This document shows, piece by piece, positions 17,342 through 25,706 of a stretch of 64,000 nt of DNA. The notes beneath the pieces were generated by a model. The model made no database searches and had not been told where the DNA came from. It saw only the letters and a list, made by a program, of their open reading frames with translations. Every line of letters starts with the position of its first letter. The first letter of the stretch is position 1. This DNA is from Bradyrhizobium hereditatis (lineage in GTDB: Bacteria; Pseudomonadota; Alphaproteobacteria; Rhizobiales; Xanthobacteraceae): contig NZ_JAGKJK010000024.1 of NCBI RefSeq assembly GCF_020329435.1, forward strand, positions 1 through 64,000, read 5' to 3'. The position numbers and the translations under genes were made by a program.

Positions 17342-18632
17342 TGAAGACGCTTCCGTCAGGCTTGACCTGCCAGGTCTGGATCGAGTTGTTGTGGTAGATC
17401 GAGTTCGAGCCGCGCCGCTTTCGCAGCTCTGCAATCGTCGGCTGCACGTAACCTGCCTCGTCGATGACACGGGATGCGACCAGCGCCGGACTTCCGTCCC
17501 AGCGCCAGGGCAGGGTGAATTTCGTCAGCGCTTTCGACAGCACCGGTTCGTGCAATCGCGCGGTCTGCCAGTTGATGCCGCCATCGACCGAGACATCGAC
17601 GCGTTTCACCTTGCCGGTGCCGGCCCAGGCGAGTCCCCTGATCTCATAGAGGCCGGGTCCGTCAAGCGGCTTTTCCGGGCAGGGGAAGGTGACGACCGAT
17701 TTGGCATCCATGAGCCAGGTGAAGCCGCGCGAGGTGCCATCCGGCATCAGGTCGGTGTATTTCGAGGTTTCCTCGCGCGTGTGCCACGGCTTCTCGCCGA
17801 GCTTGATCCGTCGCAGCCACTTGATGTTGACGTTGCCTTCCCAGCCCGGCACCACGAGCCGCAGCGGATAGCCCTGCTCGGGCCGCAGCGCCTCGCCGTT
17901 CTGCGCATAGACGACGAGACAATCGTCGAGACATTTGTCGAGAGGGATGCTGCGGTTCATATGCGCGCCGTCGGCGCCTTCGACCATCGCCCATTTCGCT
18001 TCCTTCTTGATGCCAGTCTCTTCCAGCAGCGTCGACAGCTTCACCCCGGTCCATTCGGCGCAACTGACCATGCCGTGGCTGAACTGCAGCGAGTTCAACT
18101 GCGCAGCGCGCCAGTTCATGCCGCCATTGGCCGGGCATTCGATGAAATGGATGCGCGATGTCGAGGGGAAGCGCAGGATGTCCTTCATGGTCAGCAGCAG
18201 CGGCCGCTCGATCAGCCCATGGATCATCAGCTTGTGCTGCGCCGGATCGATATCGGGCCGCCCCGCATGATGGCGCTCGAAGAACAGCCCGTTCGGCGTG
18301 ATGATGCCGTGCAGGTCCTGCAATGGTGAAAAGCTCACCGAGGATTCCGTGCTGGCGGTGAGCCAGGGGACGTTGCGACGGATGACGGAGGCTTCGCTAT
18401 CGGCCGGCCGGCCATAGGGCCGGTCGACGACGCCCGCGCCCATTGACTGCGACCAGGGCGCATCTGCGGGCGGAGATTCCTGTGAAGGATCGGCGATTGC
18501 GGGCCTGCCGCCGAGGGCGAGGCTGCCGGTCAGCGCCGCGCCGAAGCCGAGAAGACTGCGTCGGCCGATCCGCGCGGGCGAGCCGCCGGCATCAGGGAGA
18601 ATAACGTTGCTGCGTGGCTGCTTGGGGCGCAC
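17325..18632 (-). CDS. soxC: SoxC, molybdenum subunit of sulfane dehydrogenase
   Basis: A 435-residue sulfite-oxidase-family protein with a Tat signal (IGRRSLLGFGAALTG). The molybdenum-ligand cysteine is Cys191 in MVSCAEWTGVKL, preceded by the HFIECPANGGMNW pterin-binding region. The C-terminal dimerisation domain includes VSVDGGINWQ. With SoxD it oxidises the sulfane sulfur on SoxY, giving full oxidation of thiosulfate to sulfate without sulfur globules. It is the first gene of the operon. Confidence 0.95.
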   Translation of the reverse strand: MRPKQPRSNVILPDAGGSPARIGRRSLLGFGAALTGSLALGGRPAIADPSQESPPADAPWSQSMGAGVVDRPYGRPADSEASVIRRNVPWLTASTESSVSFSPLQDLHGIITPNGLFFERHHAGRPDIDPAQHKLMIHGLIERPLLLTMKDILRFPSTSRIHFIECPANGGMNWRAAQLNSLQFSHGMVSCAEWTGVKLSTLLEETGIKKEAKWAMVEGADGAHMNRSIPLDKCLDDCLVVYAQNGEALRPEQGYPLRLVVPGWEGNVNIKWLRRIKLGEKPWHTREETSKYTDLMPDGTSRGFTWLMDAKSVVTFPCPEKPLDGPGLYEIRGLAWAGTGKVKRVDVSVDGGINWQTARLHEPVLSKALTKFTLPWRWDGSPALVASRVIDEAGYVQPTIAELRKRRGSNSIYHNNSIQTWQVKPDGSVFNVQLA

Positions 18633-18676
18633 GTTTCCTTCTCCTCGCGGCCGCGTCGCCGCATCGTTTCTTGCTT

Positions 18677-18724
18677 TTTCGAACCGATATCCACATTTAC
18701 TAATTTAGTCAATGCTAAAGTAAG
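18677..18724. promoter_or_regulatory. sox promoter and probable repressor operator
   Basis: On the minus strand TTGACT (18707-18712), a 17-base spacer and TATCGG form a plausible promoter for soxC. A dyad TTTAG-N6-CTAAA (18704-18719), with outer TTAC and GTAA arms, covers the -35 element. It lies between the divergent sox operon and the ArsR-type gene, so that repressor is the likely ligand. This is inference. Confidence 0.5.
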
Positions 18725-18789
18725 GGCGGGACGCTAATGTGCCGGAGGTGCTTCGCAGGCACGAAAAAGACCATTCCGGATTTTACGCG

Positions 18790-19155
18790 ATGAGAGCAGC
18801 CGCAGCGACAGTCAAACAGACGCAACTCGCCCCCAGCGCCGACGATGCAGCGGCGCTGAAGAAACTGGCGAAGCAGGCGGGCGAGGCCGCGCAACTCCTG
18901 AAGATGCTCGCCAACGAAAAGCGTTTGCTGATCCTGTGTTTTCTCGCCGTGCGCGGTGAGATGACGGTCGGCGAACTCGTCAGCGTCGTGAAGTTGAGCC
19001 AATCGGCCTTGTCGCAGCATCTGGCGAAACTGCGCGCCGACGGCCTCGTCGAATTCCGCCGGACATCGCAGACACTGCATTATCGGGTGGCGGATGCGCG
19101 CACGTTGCGCCTGTTGCAGGTGCTGAAAGAGATATATTGCGGCGAAATGAAGTGA
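18790..19155 (+). CDS. soxR: ArsR-family repressor with persulfide-sensor cysteines (SoxR/SqrR/BigR type)
   Basis: A 121-residue winged-helix regulator. After a 30-residue tail come LLKMLANEKRLLILCFL and the recognition helix SQSALSQHLAKLRADGLV. Cys50 (in LLILCFL) and Cys117 (in KEIYCGE) are 67 residues apart, the same arrangement as the two cysteines that form a sulfur bridge in SqrR/BigR. It is divergent from soxC. Expected job: repress sox and release DNA when persulfides build up. An earlier in-frame start at 18739 is possible but lies close to the operator. Confidence 0.85.
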   Translation: MRAAAATVKQTQLAPSADDAAALKKLAKQAGEAAQLLKMLANEKRLLILCFLAVRGEMTVGELVSVVKLSQSALSQHLAKLRADGLVEFRRTSQTLHYRVADARTLRLLQVLKEIYCGEMK

Positions 19156-19200
19156 CGTCTTCGGTGTTTCAGAACCAGAAGAATTACAAGCGAGGCTCAA

Positions 19201-19884
19201 ATGGCCGAATATGTAGTGGAATTCGGCAAGGATGGCCGGCCGGTTGAACCGGACGGGCGGCTCGATGCGGCGGCGTTCCACCGCAATCATCAGCCGATCT
19301 GGTCAGTGCTGCAGACATTTCTCGCTGGCAAATCCGGGGACGTGGTGGAAGCCGGCAGCGGCACCGGCCAGCACGTCGTTTATTTTGCCAAGCATTCGCC
19401 CGATATCACCTGGTGGCCGAGCGATCTCAACGAGAACCACCTGAAGAGCATCGAGGCCTGGCGCGCGTATGCATCCCTGCCGAACATCCGTCCGCCGCTG
19501 CGGATCGATCTTTCTGATCCCGCCTGGTGTCCGGCGATGCATGACGGCAGCGGTCCCGCCGAGCTGCTTGCCGTGTTCTGCGCCAATGTAATCCACATTG
19601 CGCCCTGGCGCGTTGCCGAGGGCCTGTTCGCCGGCGCGGGCCGTTATCTCGGCAGCGACGGGCGCCTGTTTCTCTATGGTCCTTTCAAGCGTGACGGCAA
19701 GCACACCGCGATGAGCAATGCGGTGTTCGATACCAGCCTGCGTGAGCAGGATGCCGAATGGGGCGTGCGCGACATCGCCGATCTCGAAAAGCTCGCCGGG
19801 ACAGCCGGTCTTGTGCTGGTCCAAACCGTGCAAATGCCCGCCAACAACATGATTCTGGTCTTCGGGCGAACGGCGGACACCTAG
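19201..19884 (+). CDS. DUF938 family SAM-dependent methyltransferase
   Basis: A 227-residue protein with the DUF938 layout: FHRNHQPIW near residue 30, the SAM-binding loop VVEAGSGTGQH, then WWPSDLNENHLKSI and FCANVIHIAPW. The start has GAGG ten bases upstream. It lies 45 bases after the soxR-like gene and may share its transcript. The substrate of this family is unknown to me, so no link to sulfur oxidation is claimed. Confidence 0.85.
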   Translation: MAEYVVEFGKDGRPVEPDGRLDAAAFHRNHQPIWSVLQTFLAGKSGDVVEAGSGTGQHVVYFAKHSPDITWWPSDLNENHLKSIEAWRAYASLPNIRPPLRIDLSDPAWCPAMHDGSGPAELLAVFCANVIHIAPWRVAEGLFAGAGRYLGSDGRLFLYGPFKRDGKHTAMSNAVFDTSLREQDAEWGVRDIADLEKLAGTAGLVLVQTVQMPANNMILVFGRTADT

Positions 19885-20028
19885 GTCAAGAATTCCATCA
19901 AGCGTGACAGCGGCGCATAGCGCGCGCCCGTTTGCGCCGGTTGCTCGCAGCGCCTCGCCTCTCCATAGTGTGCCCCAAAGGAAATCGACAAAGGCTCCCT
20001 GCCCGGGGCCTGCCGGGCGGGAAGGCCG

Positions 20029-21273
20029 ATGCTGGATACGACTGCTGCCGACGAGATCGCCGACGACTCACGCGCGCGCGCCAATGTGTGGCGGCTCGCT
20101 GCGGCGCAGGCGCTGACCGGCGCCAATTCGGCGGTCATTTTCGCCACCGGCTCGATCGTCGGCGCCACGCTGGCGCCGACCATCTCGCTCGCTACCGTGC
20201 CGCTCTCGATGTATGTGCTCGGGCTCGCCGCGGGCACGCTGCCGACCGGCGCGATCTCGCGCGCCTATGGCCGCCGCATGGCGTTCATGATCGGCGCGTT
20301 CTGCGGCGTGCTGACCGGCGTGCTCGCCGCTTTGGCCGTGCTGTACGCTTCGTTCTGGCTGTTCTGCGGCGCGACGTTCCTCGGTGGTCTCTATGGTGCG
20401 GTGGCGCAGTCCTATCGCTTTGCCGCCGCCGACGGCGCCAGCGCGGCGTTCCGGCCGAAGGCGCTGTCGTGGGTGATGGCGGGCGGCGTGTTCGCCGGCG
20501 TGCTCGGCCCGCAGCTCGTGCAGTGGACCATGGATATCTGGCCGCCTTATCTGTTTGCATTCAGCTTCGTGGTGCAGGCCTTCGTCGCGCTGGTGGCGAT
20601 GGCGGTGCTGTGGGGCGTCCATGCGCCGAAGCCGGCGCCATCGGACATGCATGGCGGCCGGCCGCTGTTCGAGATCGCGCGGCAGCCGCGCTTCATTGCG
20701 GCGGCGCTATGCGGGGTGATTGCGTATCCCATGATGAATCTCGTGATGACCTCGGCGCCGCTCGCCATGAAGATGTGCGGGCTGACCGTCAGCGATTCCA
20801 ATTTCGGCATTCAATGGCACATCGTGGCGATGTACGGGCCGAGCTTCTTCACGGGCTCGCTGATCGCGCGCTTCGGTGCGCCGACGATCGTGGCGGTAGG
20901 CCTGCTGCTCGAAGCCGCCGCGGCGGGTATAGGTCTTGCCGGCATCACCGCGATGCATTTCTGGGCGACGCTGATCGTGCTTGGCGTCGGCTGGAACTTT
21001 GCCTTCATCGGCGCCTCCGCGCTGGTGCTCGAGACGCATCGGCCGCAAGAGCGCAACAAGGTGCAGGCGTTCAACGATTTCCTGGTGTTCGGAATGATGG
21101 CGGTGGGGTCGTTCTCGTCCGGCCAGTTGCTCGCCCATTACGGCTGGTCGATGGTCAATATGGTGGTGTTCCCGCCGGTGCTGCTTGGCCTTGCCGTGCT
21201 GTCGTTTGCGTCGTTCGCAAAGCGCCGGGCGAAGTTGCGTGCGGTTGACGAAATTCCCGATCCGAGCATCTAA
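20029..21273 (+). CDS. MFS transporter
   Basis: A 414-residue inner-membrane protein with 12 likely membrane segments. The conserved loop 2-3 appears as AISRAYGRRMAF. GGAAGG sits six bases before the ATG. In the second half a long soluble loop (HAPKPAPSDMHGGRPLFEIA) separates the two six-helix bundles. It precedes a small NTF2-like gene. The substrate cannot be predicted. Confidence 0.85.
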   Translation: MLDTTAADEIADDSRARANVWRLAAAQALTGANSAVIFATGSIVGATLAPTISLATVPLSMYVLGLAAGTLPTGAISRAYGRRMAFMIGAFCGVLTGVLAALAVLYASFWLFCGATFLGGLYGAVAQSYRFAAADGASAAFRPKALSWVMAGGVFAGVLGPQLVQWTMDIWPPYLFAFSFVVQAFVALVAMAVLWGVHAPKPAPSDMHGGRPLFEIARQPRFIAAALCGVIAYPMMNLVMTSAPLAMKMCGLTVSDSNFGIQWHIVAMYGPSFFTGSLIARFGAPTIVAVGLLLEAAAAGIGLAGITAMHFWATLIVLGVGWNFAFIGASALVLETHRPQERNKVQAFNDFLVFGMMAVGSFSSGQLLAHYGWSMVNMVVFPPVLLGLAVLSFASFAKRRAKLRAVDEIPDPSI

Positions 21274-21312
21274 TTTTCGTACCTATCGCTCAAGTCAATC
21301 AATGGAGGCATC

Positions 21313-21675
21313 ATGCCGTCGCGCGCCCGTCTCGATGAGTTCATCGCAACCGTCGTCTCCGGTGATCATGCCGGCGCGATCGAGCGTTTCTATACCGAGG
21401 ATGCCAGCATGCAGGAGAATGCGGCTCCGCCGCGGGTCGGCCGCGACGTGCTGGTGGCGCATGAGCGCGCGGTGCTGGAACGCGTCAAGAGCGTGACCTC
21501 GACCTGCGTGACTTCGATCGTCGAGGGCGATCACGTCGCGATCCACTGGGTGTTCGAATTCGTCTACAAGTCCGGCAAGACCGGCCGCTTCGATGAGGTC
21601 GCCCTGCAGGAGTGGCGCGGCGACAAGGTGTGGCGCGAGCGGTTCTTCTACGATCCATCGAAACCGGCCGCCTAG
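21313..21675 (+). CDS. NTF2-like (SnoaL-type) domain protein
   Basis: A 120-residue single-domain protein with the cone-shaped NTF2-like pattern: an N-terminal helix (LDEFIATVVSGDHAGAIERF), YTEDASMQENAAPPRVGRD, and paired strands ending QEWRGDKVWRERFFYDP. Such proteins bind or modify small molecules in many pathways. A strong GGAGG site precedes the start. It is 40 bases after the MFS gene and probably co-transcribed. Confidence 0.8.
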   Translation: MPSRARLDEFIATVVSGDHAGAIERFYTEDASMQENAAPPRVGRDVLVAHERAVLERVKSVTSTCVTSIVEGDHVAIHWVFEFVYKSGKTGRFDEVALQEWRGDKVWRERFFYDPSKPAA

Positions 21676-21739
21676 CTGCCATCTGCTGACAATTCGGCCT
21701 GCGCCGAAACAATCGGTCTGCAGGTCTGCTAACCTTCTC

Positions 21740-21865
21740 CGTCATGGTCGGGCATAGCCGTCCGCAGGACGGCGTCGCTTCCGCTCGCCTATGCTCGGCC
21801 ATCCACGTCTTTGGCTCATCATGACGCGAAGGACGTGGACGCCCGGGATAAGCCCGGGCATGACG
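21740..21865. repeat. dispersed palindromic repeat, family E copy 1
   Basis: Ends are GTCATGGTCGGGC and GCCCGGGCATGACG, with long internal arms around GGACGTGG. Related copies occur inside the ATPase gene near 48964 and at 49884. Confidence 0.75.
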
Positions 21866-21896
21866 GTGCAACAAACAGAAAAAGAAACAAGCAACC

Positions 21897-23114
21897 TTGG
21901 ACGCTCGCAATTACACCCCGATCGACGAAACCTCGATCCGCTACGACGGCTGGCGTATCGTCGTCGTCTGCTTCCTGCTCGCGACATTCGGCTGGGGGCT
22001 CGGCTTCTATGGCCAGAGCGTCTATGTCGCCGAATTGCAGCGGCTGCACGGCTGGCCGGCCTCGCTGATCTCGTCCGGCACCACGTTCTTCTATCTGTTC
22101 GGTGCGGCGCTGGTCGCCTTTGTCAGCGAGGCCATCAAGGCGTTCGGGCCGCGCAACTGCCTGATCGCGGGCACGTTCGCGATGGCAGCCGCGGCGATCT
22201 CGATCGGTCAGGTGCGCGAGCCCTGGCAGCTTTATCTCGCCAACGCCGTGCTCGCGTTCGGCTGGGCGGGAACCAGCCTCGGCATCATCACCAACACGCT
22301 CGGCCTCTGGTTCGACAGGAAACGCGGCATGGCGATCAGCCTGGCGCTGAACGGCGCAAGCTTCGGCGGCATCGTCGGCACGCCGCTATTGATCGCGGCG
22401 ATCGGTCATTTTGGCTTTTCCGGCGCGATGACCGTGTCTGCCGTGGTGATGGTCGCGTTGATGGTGCCGGTAATCCTGCTCTGCGTCGGTCGGCCGCCGC
22501 TTCTTGCTGATATCGGCGCGGTCGATGCCGTGGACGCGCCGTCGCCGAGGCAGATCCGCGCGCGGGCGTTTCGCGATATCGGCTTCCTCTCGGTATCCTC
22601 GGCGTTCGCGCTGGTGCTGTTCGCGCAGGTCGGGTTCATCGTGCACCTGATCTCGTTTCTGGATTCGGTGATTGGCCGCGAACGGGCCGCCGTCGCGGTA
22701 GCGCTGCTGACGGCGATGGCGGTGGTCGGCCGCGTACTGTTTTCCTTCGTGATCGACCGGATGAACCAGCGGCTGGCCTCCTCGCTTTCCTTTGTCAGCC
22801 AGGCGATCGCGCTGCTGATCGTCATCAACGTTCATAATGATTACGTGCTGATCGCCGCCTGCGCGCTGTTCGGCTTTTCCGTCGGCAATCTGATCACGCT
22901 GCCGGCGCTGATCGTGCAGCGCGAATTCGACCCGCGTTCGTTCGGCGTGCTGGTGAGTCTCATCACAGCAATCAATCAGATCACCTACGCATTCGGCCCC
23001 GGCGTGGTCGGCCTGTTGCGTGATCTCTCCGGCAGCTACGCGCTGCCGTTCTATGCCTGCATCGCGGTGGAGCTGACGGCGGCGGTGATGGTCATGATCC
23101 GCAGGCGGCGCTAG
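21897..23114 (+). CDS. MFS transporter (monocarboxylate/oxalate-type)
   Basis: A 405-residue inner-membrane protein with 12 hydrophobic segments. The N-terminus (YDGWRIVVVCFLLATFGWGL) and GWAGTSLGIITNTLGLWFDRKRG resemble the oxalate/formate antiporter-like branch. The only sensible start is TTG at 21897, close after repeat E copy 1, and the ribosome site is weak. It ends four bases into the convergent merR gene. The substrate is not known. Confidence 0.82.
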   Translation: MDARNYTPIDETSIRYDGWRIVVVCFLLATFGWGLGFYGQSVYVAELQRLHGWPASLISSGTTFFYLFGAALVAFVSEAIKAFGPRNCLIAGTFAMAAAAISIGQVREPWQLYLANAVLAFGWAGTSLGIITNTLGLWFDRKRGMAISLALNGASFGGIVGTPLLIAAIGHFGFSGAMTVSAVVMVALMVPVILLCVGRPPLLADIGAVDAVDAPSPRQIRARAFRDIGFLSVSSAFALVLFAQVGFIVHLISFLDSVIGRERAAVAVALLTAMAVVGRVLFSFVIDRMNQRLASSLSFVSQAIALLIVINVHNDYVLIAACALFGFSVGNLITLPALIVQREFDPRSFGVLVSLITAINQITYAFGPGVVGLLRDLSGSYALPFYACIAVELTAAVMVMIRRRR

Positions 23115-23542
23115 TTCCGCTTTCCCAGCCGCTTCTTCTCGGGCCCCAGCGCTCCGGATGCCGCCGCGCGCAGAATGCGGCGGAAGGTCGGGCACTCCAT
23201 ATGGCTTGGCGCGGGGCAAGCCGCGGCATGGCGCAATCCGTCCCGCAATGCGTTCAGCCTCCGGATCGTCCTGTCGAGCTCATCCGCTCTGGCTCTCAGC
23301 ATGCGGCGATCGATGCGCGGCCGCCCATCCGGCGCGAACATCCGCGCGATCTCGTCGAGCGAGAAACCGGCAACGCGCCCCAGCGCGATCAACGCCAGCC
23401 GTTCCAGAACCGGGACATCGAAAACGCGGCGCAGGCCGCGCCTCCCGATCGATCTGATCAGTCCCTTCTCCTCATAGAATCGCAGGGTCGAGGCAGGAAC
23501 CCCTGACCGGCGGGCAACCTCGACAATGTCCATGGTCATCAT
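23111..23542 (-). CDS. MerR-family transcriptional regulator
   Basis: A 143-residue regulator. The winged-helix MerR domain starts at once (DIVEVARRSGVPASTLRFYE, then KGLIRSIGRRGLRRVF). A dimerisation helix follows, and the C-terminal part has two cysteines in CPAPSHMECPTFRRIL, perhaps an effector or metal site. The chosen ATG at 23542 has GAGGT upstream, within the operator dyad, so it probably controls its own synthesis as well as the divergent methyltransferase gene. Longer in-frame starts cross the operator. Confidence 0.85.
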   Translation of the reverse strand: MMTMDIVEVARRSGVPASTLRFYEEKGLIRSIGRRGLRRVFDVPVLERLALIALGRVAGFSLDEIARMFAPDGRPRIDRRMLRARADELDRTIRRLNALRDGLRHAAACPAPSHMECPTFRRILRAAASGALGPEKKRLGKRN

Positions 23543-23546
23543 CTGC

Positions 23547-23577
23547 TTGACCTCAAGTCCACTTGAACTGGCATGAT
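23547..23577 (+). promoter_or_regulatory. MerR-type promoter/operator with a 19-bp spacer
   Basis: TTGACC (23547-23552), a 19-bp spacer and CATGAT (23572-23577) drive the methyltransferase gene. The spacer holds a perfect 6-2-6 dyad, TCAAGTCCACTTGA at 23553-23566. An over-long spacer with a dyad between -35 and -10 is the hallmark of promoters that MerR proteins activate by untwisting DNA. Confidence 0.75.
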
Positions 23578-23618
23578 GTAGTCTTCCGTTTGGAGAAGAC
23601 AAGCGAAGGAGATGGCTC

Positions 23619-24500
23619 ATGGATTCGGCTGACCGTGGCGATGACGAACAGATGCGGCTTTGGAACGGCCCTGCAGGGCGCGCGTGGCTGGGAACTCAGG
23701 ATGTGATCGAGCACATGTTCAAGCCATTCGAGGAAATGCTCGTCGAGACGGTTACTGCAGGATCCGAAGCGCACGTGCTCGACGTCGGTTGTGGCGTGGG
23801 CGGAACAACGCTCGCGGTCGCGCGGCGGCTTCGAAACAACGGAAGCTGCACCGGCGTCGACATTTCGGCGCCGATGATCGCGGCTGCCCAAGCCGCCGCC
23901 CTGTCCGAGGGAGTGCCGGCGAGCTTCGTTTGTGCCAACGCGGAGACCTATGCGTTCCAGCCCGACAGCTTCGACACGATCATCTCGCGCTTCGGCGTCA
24001 TGTTCTTCGAAAATCCAGTCCGCGCTTTCTCGAACCTGCGGCATGCCGCCAAGGATAGGGGCGAGTTGCGTTTCGTTGCATGGCGGGGGCCTGCGGAAAA
24101 TCCGTTCATGACGACAGCCGAGCGCGCCGCGGCACCGCTGCTGCCGAATCTACCCGCCCGCCGGCCGGGTGCACCGGGACAGTTCGCCTTCGCCGACCGT
24201 GACAGGATCAATACCATCCTGCAGGAGAGCGGTTGGGCCGAAATCGATATTCGGCCCATTGATGTCACATGTACCCTGCCCGAGAAGGACCTGGTCCGTT
24301 ACCTGTCGCAGCTTGGTCCCGTCGGCCTGATGCTGCAGGAGACGGACAGTGAGATTCGCAATCAGGTCATCACAACGGTGCGCGCCGCCTTTTCTCCTTT
24401 TGTGCATGGCCCGGAGGTTCGCTTTACAGCGGCTTGCTGGATCGTGAGCGCTCGAGCGCCGTCTGCGGCAGCCGCGGCAGAGGAGACGATGCGTGACTGA
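23619..24500 (+). CDS. class I SAM-dependent methyltransferase
   Basis: A 293-residue soluble enzyme. It begins with the RLWNGPAGRAWL segment seen in related UbiE/arsenite-type methyltransferases, then the SAM-binding loop VLDVGCGVGGTTLAVA and a downstream ISRFGVMFFENPVRAF. A strong GAAGGAGA ribosome site precedes the ATG. Control by the divergent MerR protein suggests that it answers a chemical stress. The methyl acceptor is unknown. It overlaps the next gene by eight bases. Confidence 0.85.
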   Translation: MDSADRGDDEQMRLWNGPAGRAWLGTQDVIEHMFKPFEEMLVETVTAGSEAHVLDVGCGVGGTTLAVARRLRNNGSCTGVDISAPMIAAAQAAALSEGVPASFVCANAETYAFQPDSFDTIISRFGVMFFENPVRAFSNLRHAAKDRGELRFVAWRGPAENPFMTTAERAAAPLLPNLPARRPGAPGQFAFADRDRINTILQESGWAEIDIRPIDVTCTLPEKDLVRYLSQLGPVGLMLQETDSEIRNQVITTVRAAFSPFVHGPEVRFTAACWIVSARAPSAAAAAEETMRD

Positions 24501-24996
24501 GGTGACGAACTATCTCGTGCACGCGGTCTTGATTGGAGCAGGTGCGACGGCATTCATGGACGGTTGGACCGTGGTGCGGGAGCGGCTGCTCGGCATTGCC
24601 CCATTGGACTATGGCTTGGTGGGCCGCTGGATCGGCCATCTGCGAAGCGGGCGTTTTCGCCACGATCAGATCGCCGTCTCGCCGCCGGTGCAGGGCGAAC
24701 GCCTGATCGGATGGGGCGCGCATTATCTGATCGGCATCGTCCTCGCGGCCATGCTGCTTGCGGTTTGGGGCCTCGATTGGGTCCGCCGTCCAACCGTCAT
24801 TCCTCCGCTGGTTGTCGGCGTCGGCAGCGTTATCTTGCCGTTCCTGCTGATGCAGCCCGGGATGGGCCTCGGCGTCGCCGCCAGCCGCACGCCGCGCCCG
24901 ATGGCCGCTCGCCTGCATAGCCTCATCACGCACGGGATTTTCGGTCTCGGTCTGCATGTGTCTGGCTGGCTCGCAAGTTTGCTGAATATGTTTTGA
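24493..24996 (+). CDS. DUF2938 family membrane protein
   Basis: A 167-residue inner-membrane protein with four hydrophobic segments. Family-like features are GAGATAFMDGWTVVRERLLG at the start, a polar loop GWGAHYLIGI and PFLLMQPGMGLGVAASRTP. It begins at a GTG that overlaps the methyltransferase gene, so both belong to the MerR-controlled transcript. The function of DUF2938 proteins is not known. Confidence 0.8.
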   Translation: MTEVTNYLVHAVLIGAGATAFMDGWTVVRERLLGIAPLDYGLVGRWIGHLRSGRFRHDQIAVSPPVQGERLIGWGAHYLIGIVLAAMLLAVWGLDWVRRPTVIPPLVVGVGSVILPFLLMQPGMGLGVAASRTPRPMAARLHSLITHGIFGLGLHVSGWLASLLNMF

Positions 24997-25008
24997 CGAT
25001 GTGCCGTC

Positions 25009-25503
25009 CTAAGCTTCCCGCTGCCGCAGCAGATCCTCCAGATCCAACCGCTTGGTAAACATCGCGAGCGATCCGTCCGCCGCGCGCGGCCATTCTTCCC
25101 TGGGACGGTCGCGGTAGAGCTCAACGCCGTTCTGGTCGGGATCGCGCAAATAGAGCGCCTCGCTGACGCCATGGTCGCTGGCACCATCAAGCTCGATGCC
25201 GGCCTCGATCACGCGATAGAGCGCATCGGCCAGCGCCGCACGCGTCGGATAAAGAATCGCTGTGTGAAAAAGTCCGGTGGTGCCAGGCGGCGGGGGATGG
25301 CCGCCTTTGCTTTCCCACGTGTTGAGGCCGATGTGATGGTGATAGCCGCCGGCCGAAATGAACGCGGCACTGGTGCCCATGCGCTGCATCACCTCAAAAC
25401 CGAGTACGCCGCAATAGAAGCCGAGCGCGCGTTCCAGATCGGCGACCTTGAGATGAACATGCCCGATGCGAGTGCCTGATATGATGGGTGGATGTTGGGG
25501 CAT
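25009..25503 (-). CDS. VOC-family protein (extradiol dioxygenase/glyoxalase fold)
   Basis: A 164-residue protein with two vicinal-oxygen-chelate modules. The first opens IGHVHLKVADLERALGFYCG, with a histidine ligand, and the second contains LFHTAILYPTRAALADAL and DPDQNGVELYRDRP, with the metal-binding glutamate. A histidine pair in GGYHHHIGLN is also typical of the catechol 2,3-dioxygenase-like CatE branch. GGAGA precedes the ATG. It may belong with the nearby acyl-CoA dehydrogenase genes, but it faces away from them. Confidence 0.85.
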   Translation of the reverse strand: MPQHPPIISGTRIGHVHLKVADLERALGFYCGVLGFEVMQRMGTSAAFISAGGYHHHIGLNTWESKGGHPPPPGTTGLFHTAILYPTRAALADALYRVIEAGIELDGASDHGVSEALYLRDPDQNGVELYRDRPREEWPRAADGSLAMFTKRLDLEDLLRQREA

Positions 25504-25529
25504 GTGTACTCTCCGCTTGTCGCTCTTAA

Positions 25530-25695
25530 CCTCGCCCCGCTTGCGGGGAGAGGTCGGATTTTACGCGAAGCGAAAAATCCGGGTGAGGGGGTACAGGTCT
25601 ATCGGCAGGTCACGTTTCGCGGAGGGAGCCCCTCACCCCAATCCTCTAAGAGCAAGCTTCGCTTGTCTCGACCCCGTGAAGAACGGGGAGAGGGA
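25530..25695. repeat. dispersed repeat, family C copy 1
   Basis: A two-part element. The first hairpin is CTCGCCCCGCTTGCGGGGAG, and GGGTGAGGGG follows. It then turns around through CCCCTCACCCC to end in ACGGGGAGAGG. It lies between the VOC and the carboxymuconolactone-decarboxylase-like genes. Confidence 0.8.
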
Positions 25696-25706
25696 GTTTC
25701 GGGAGC

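Noticed and set aside
19932..21248. 438-codon frame overlapping the MFS gene at 20029
   Set aside because: Same strand but wrong frame; Arg-rich with no hydrophobic pattern, whereas the other frame encodes 12 membrane helices.
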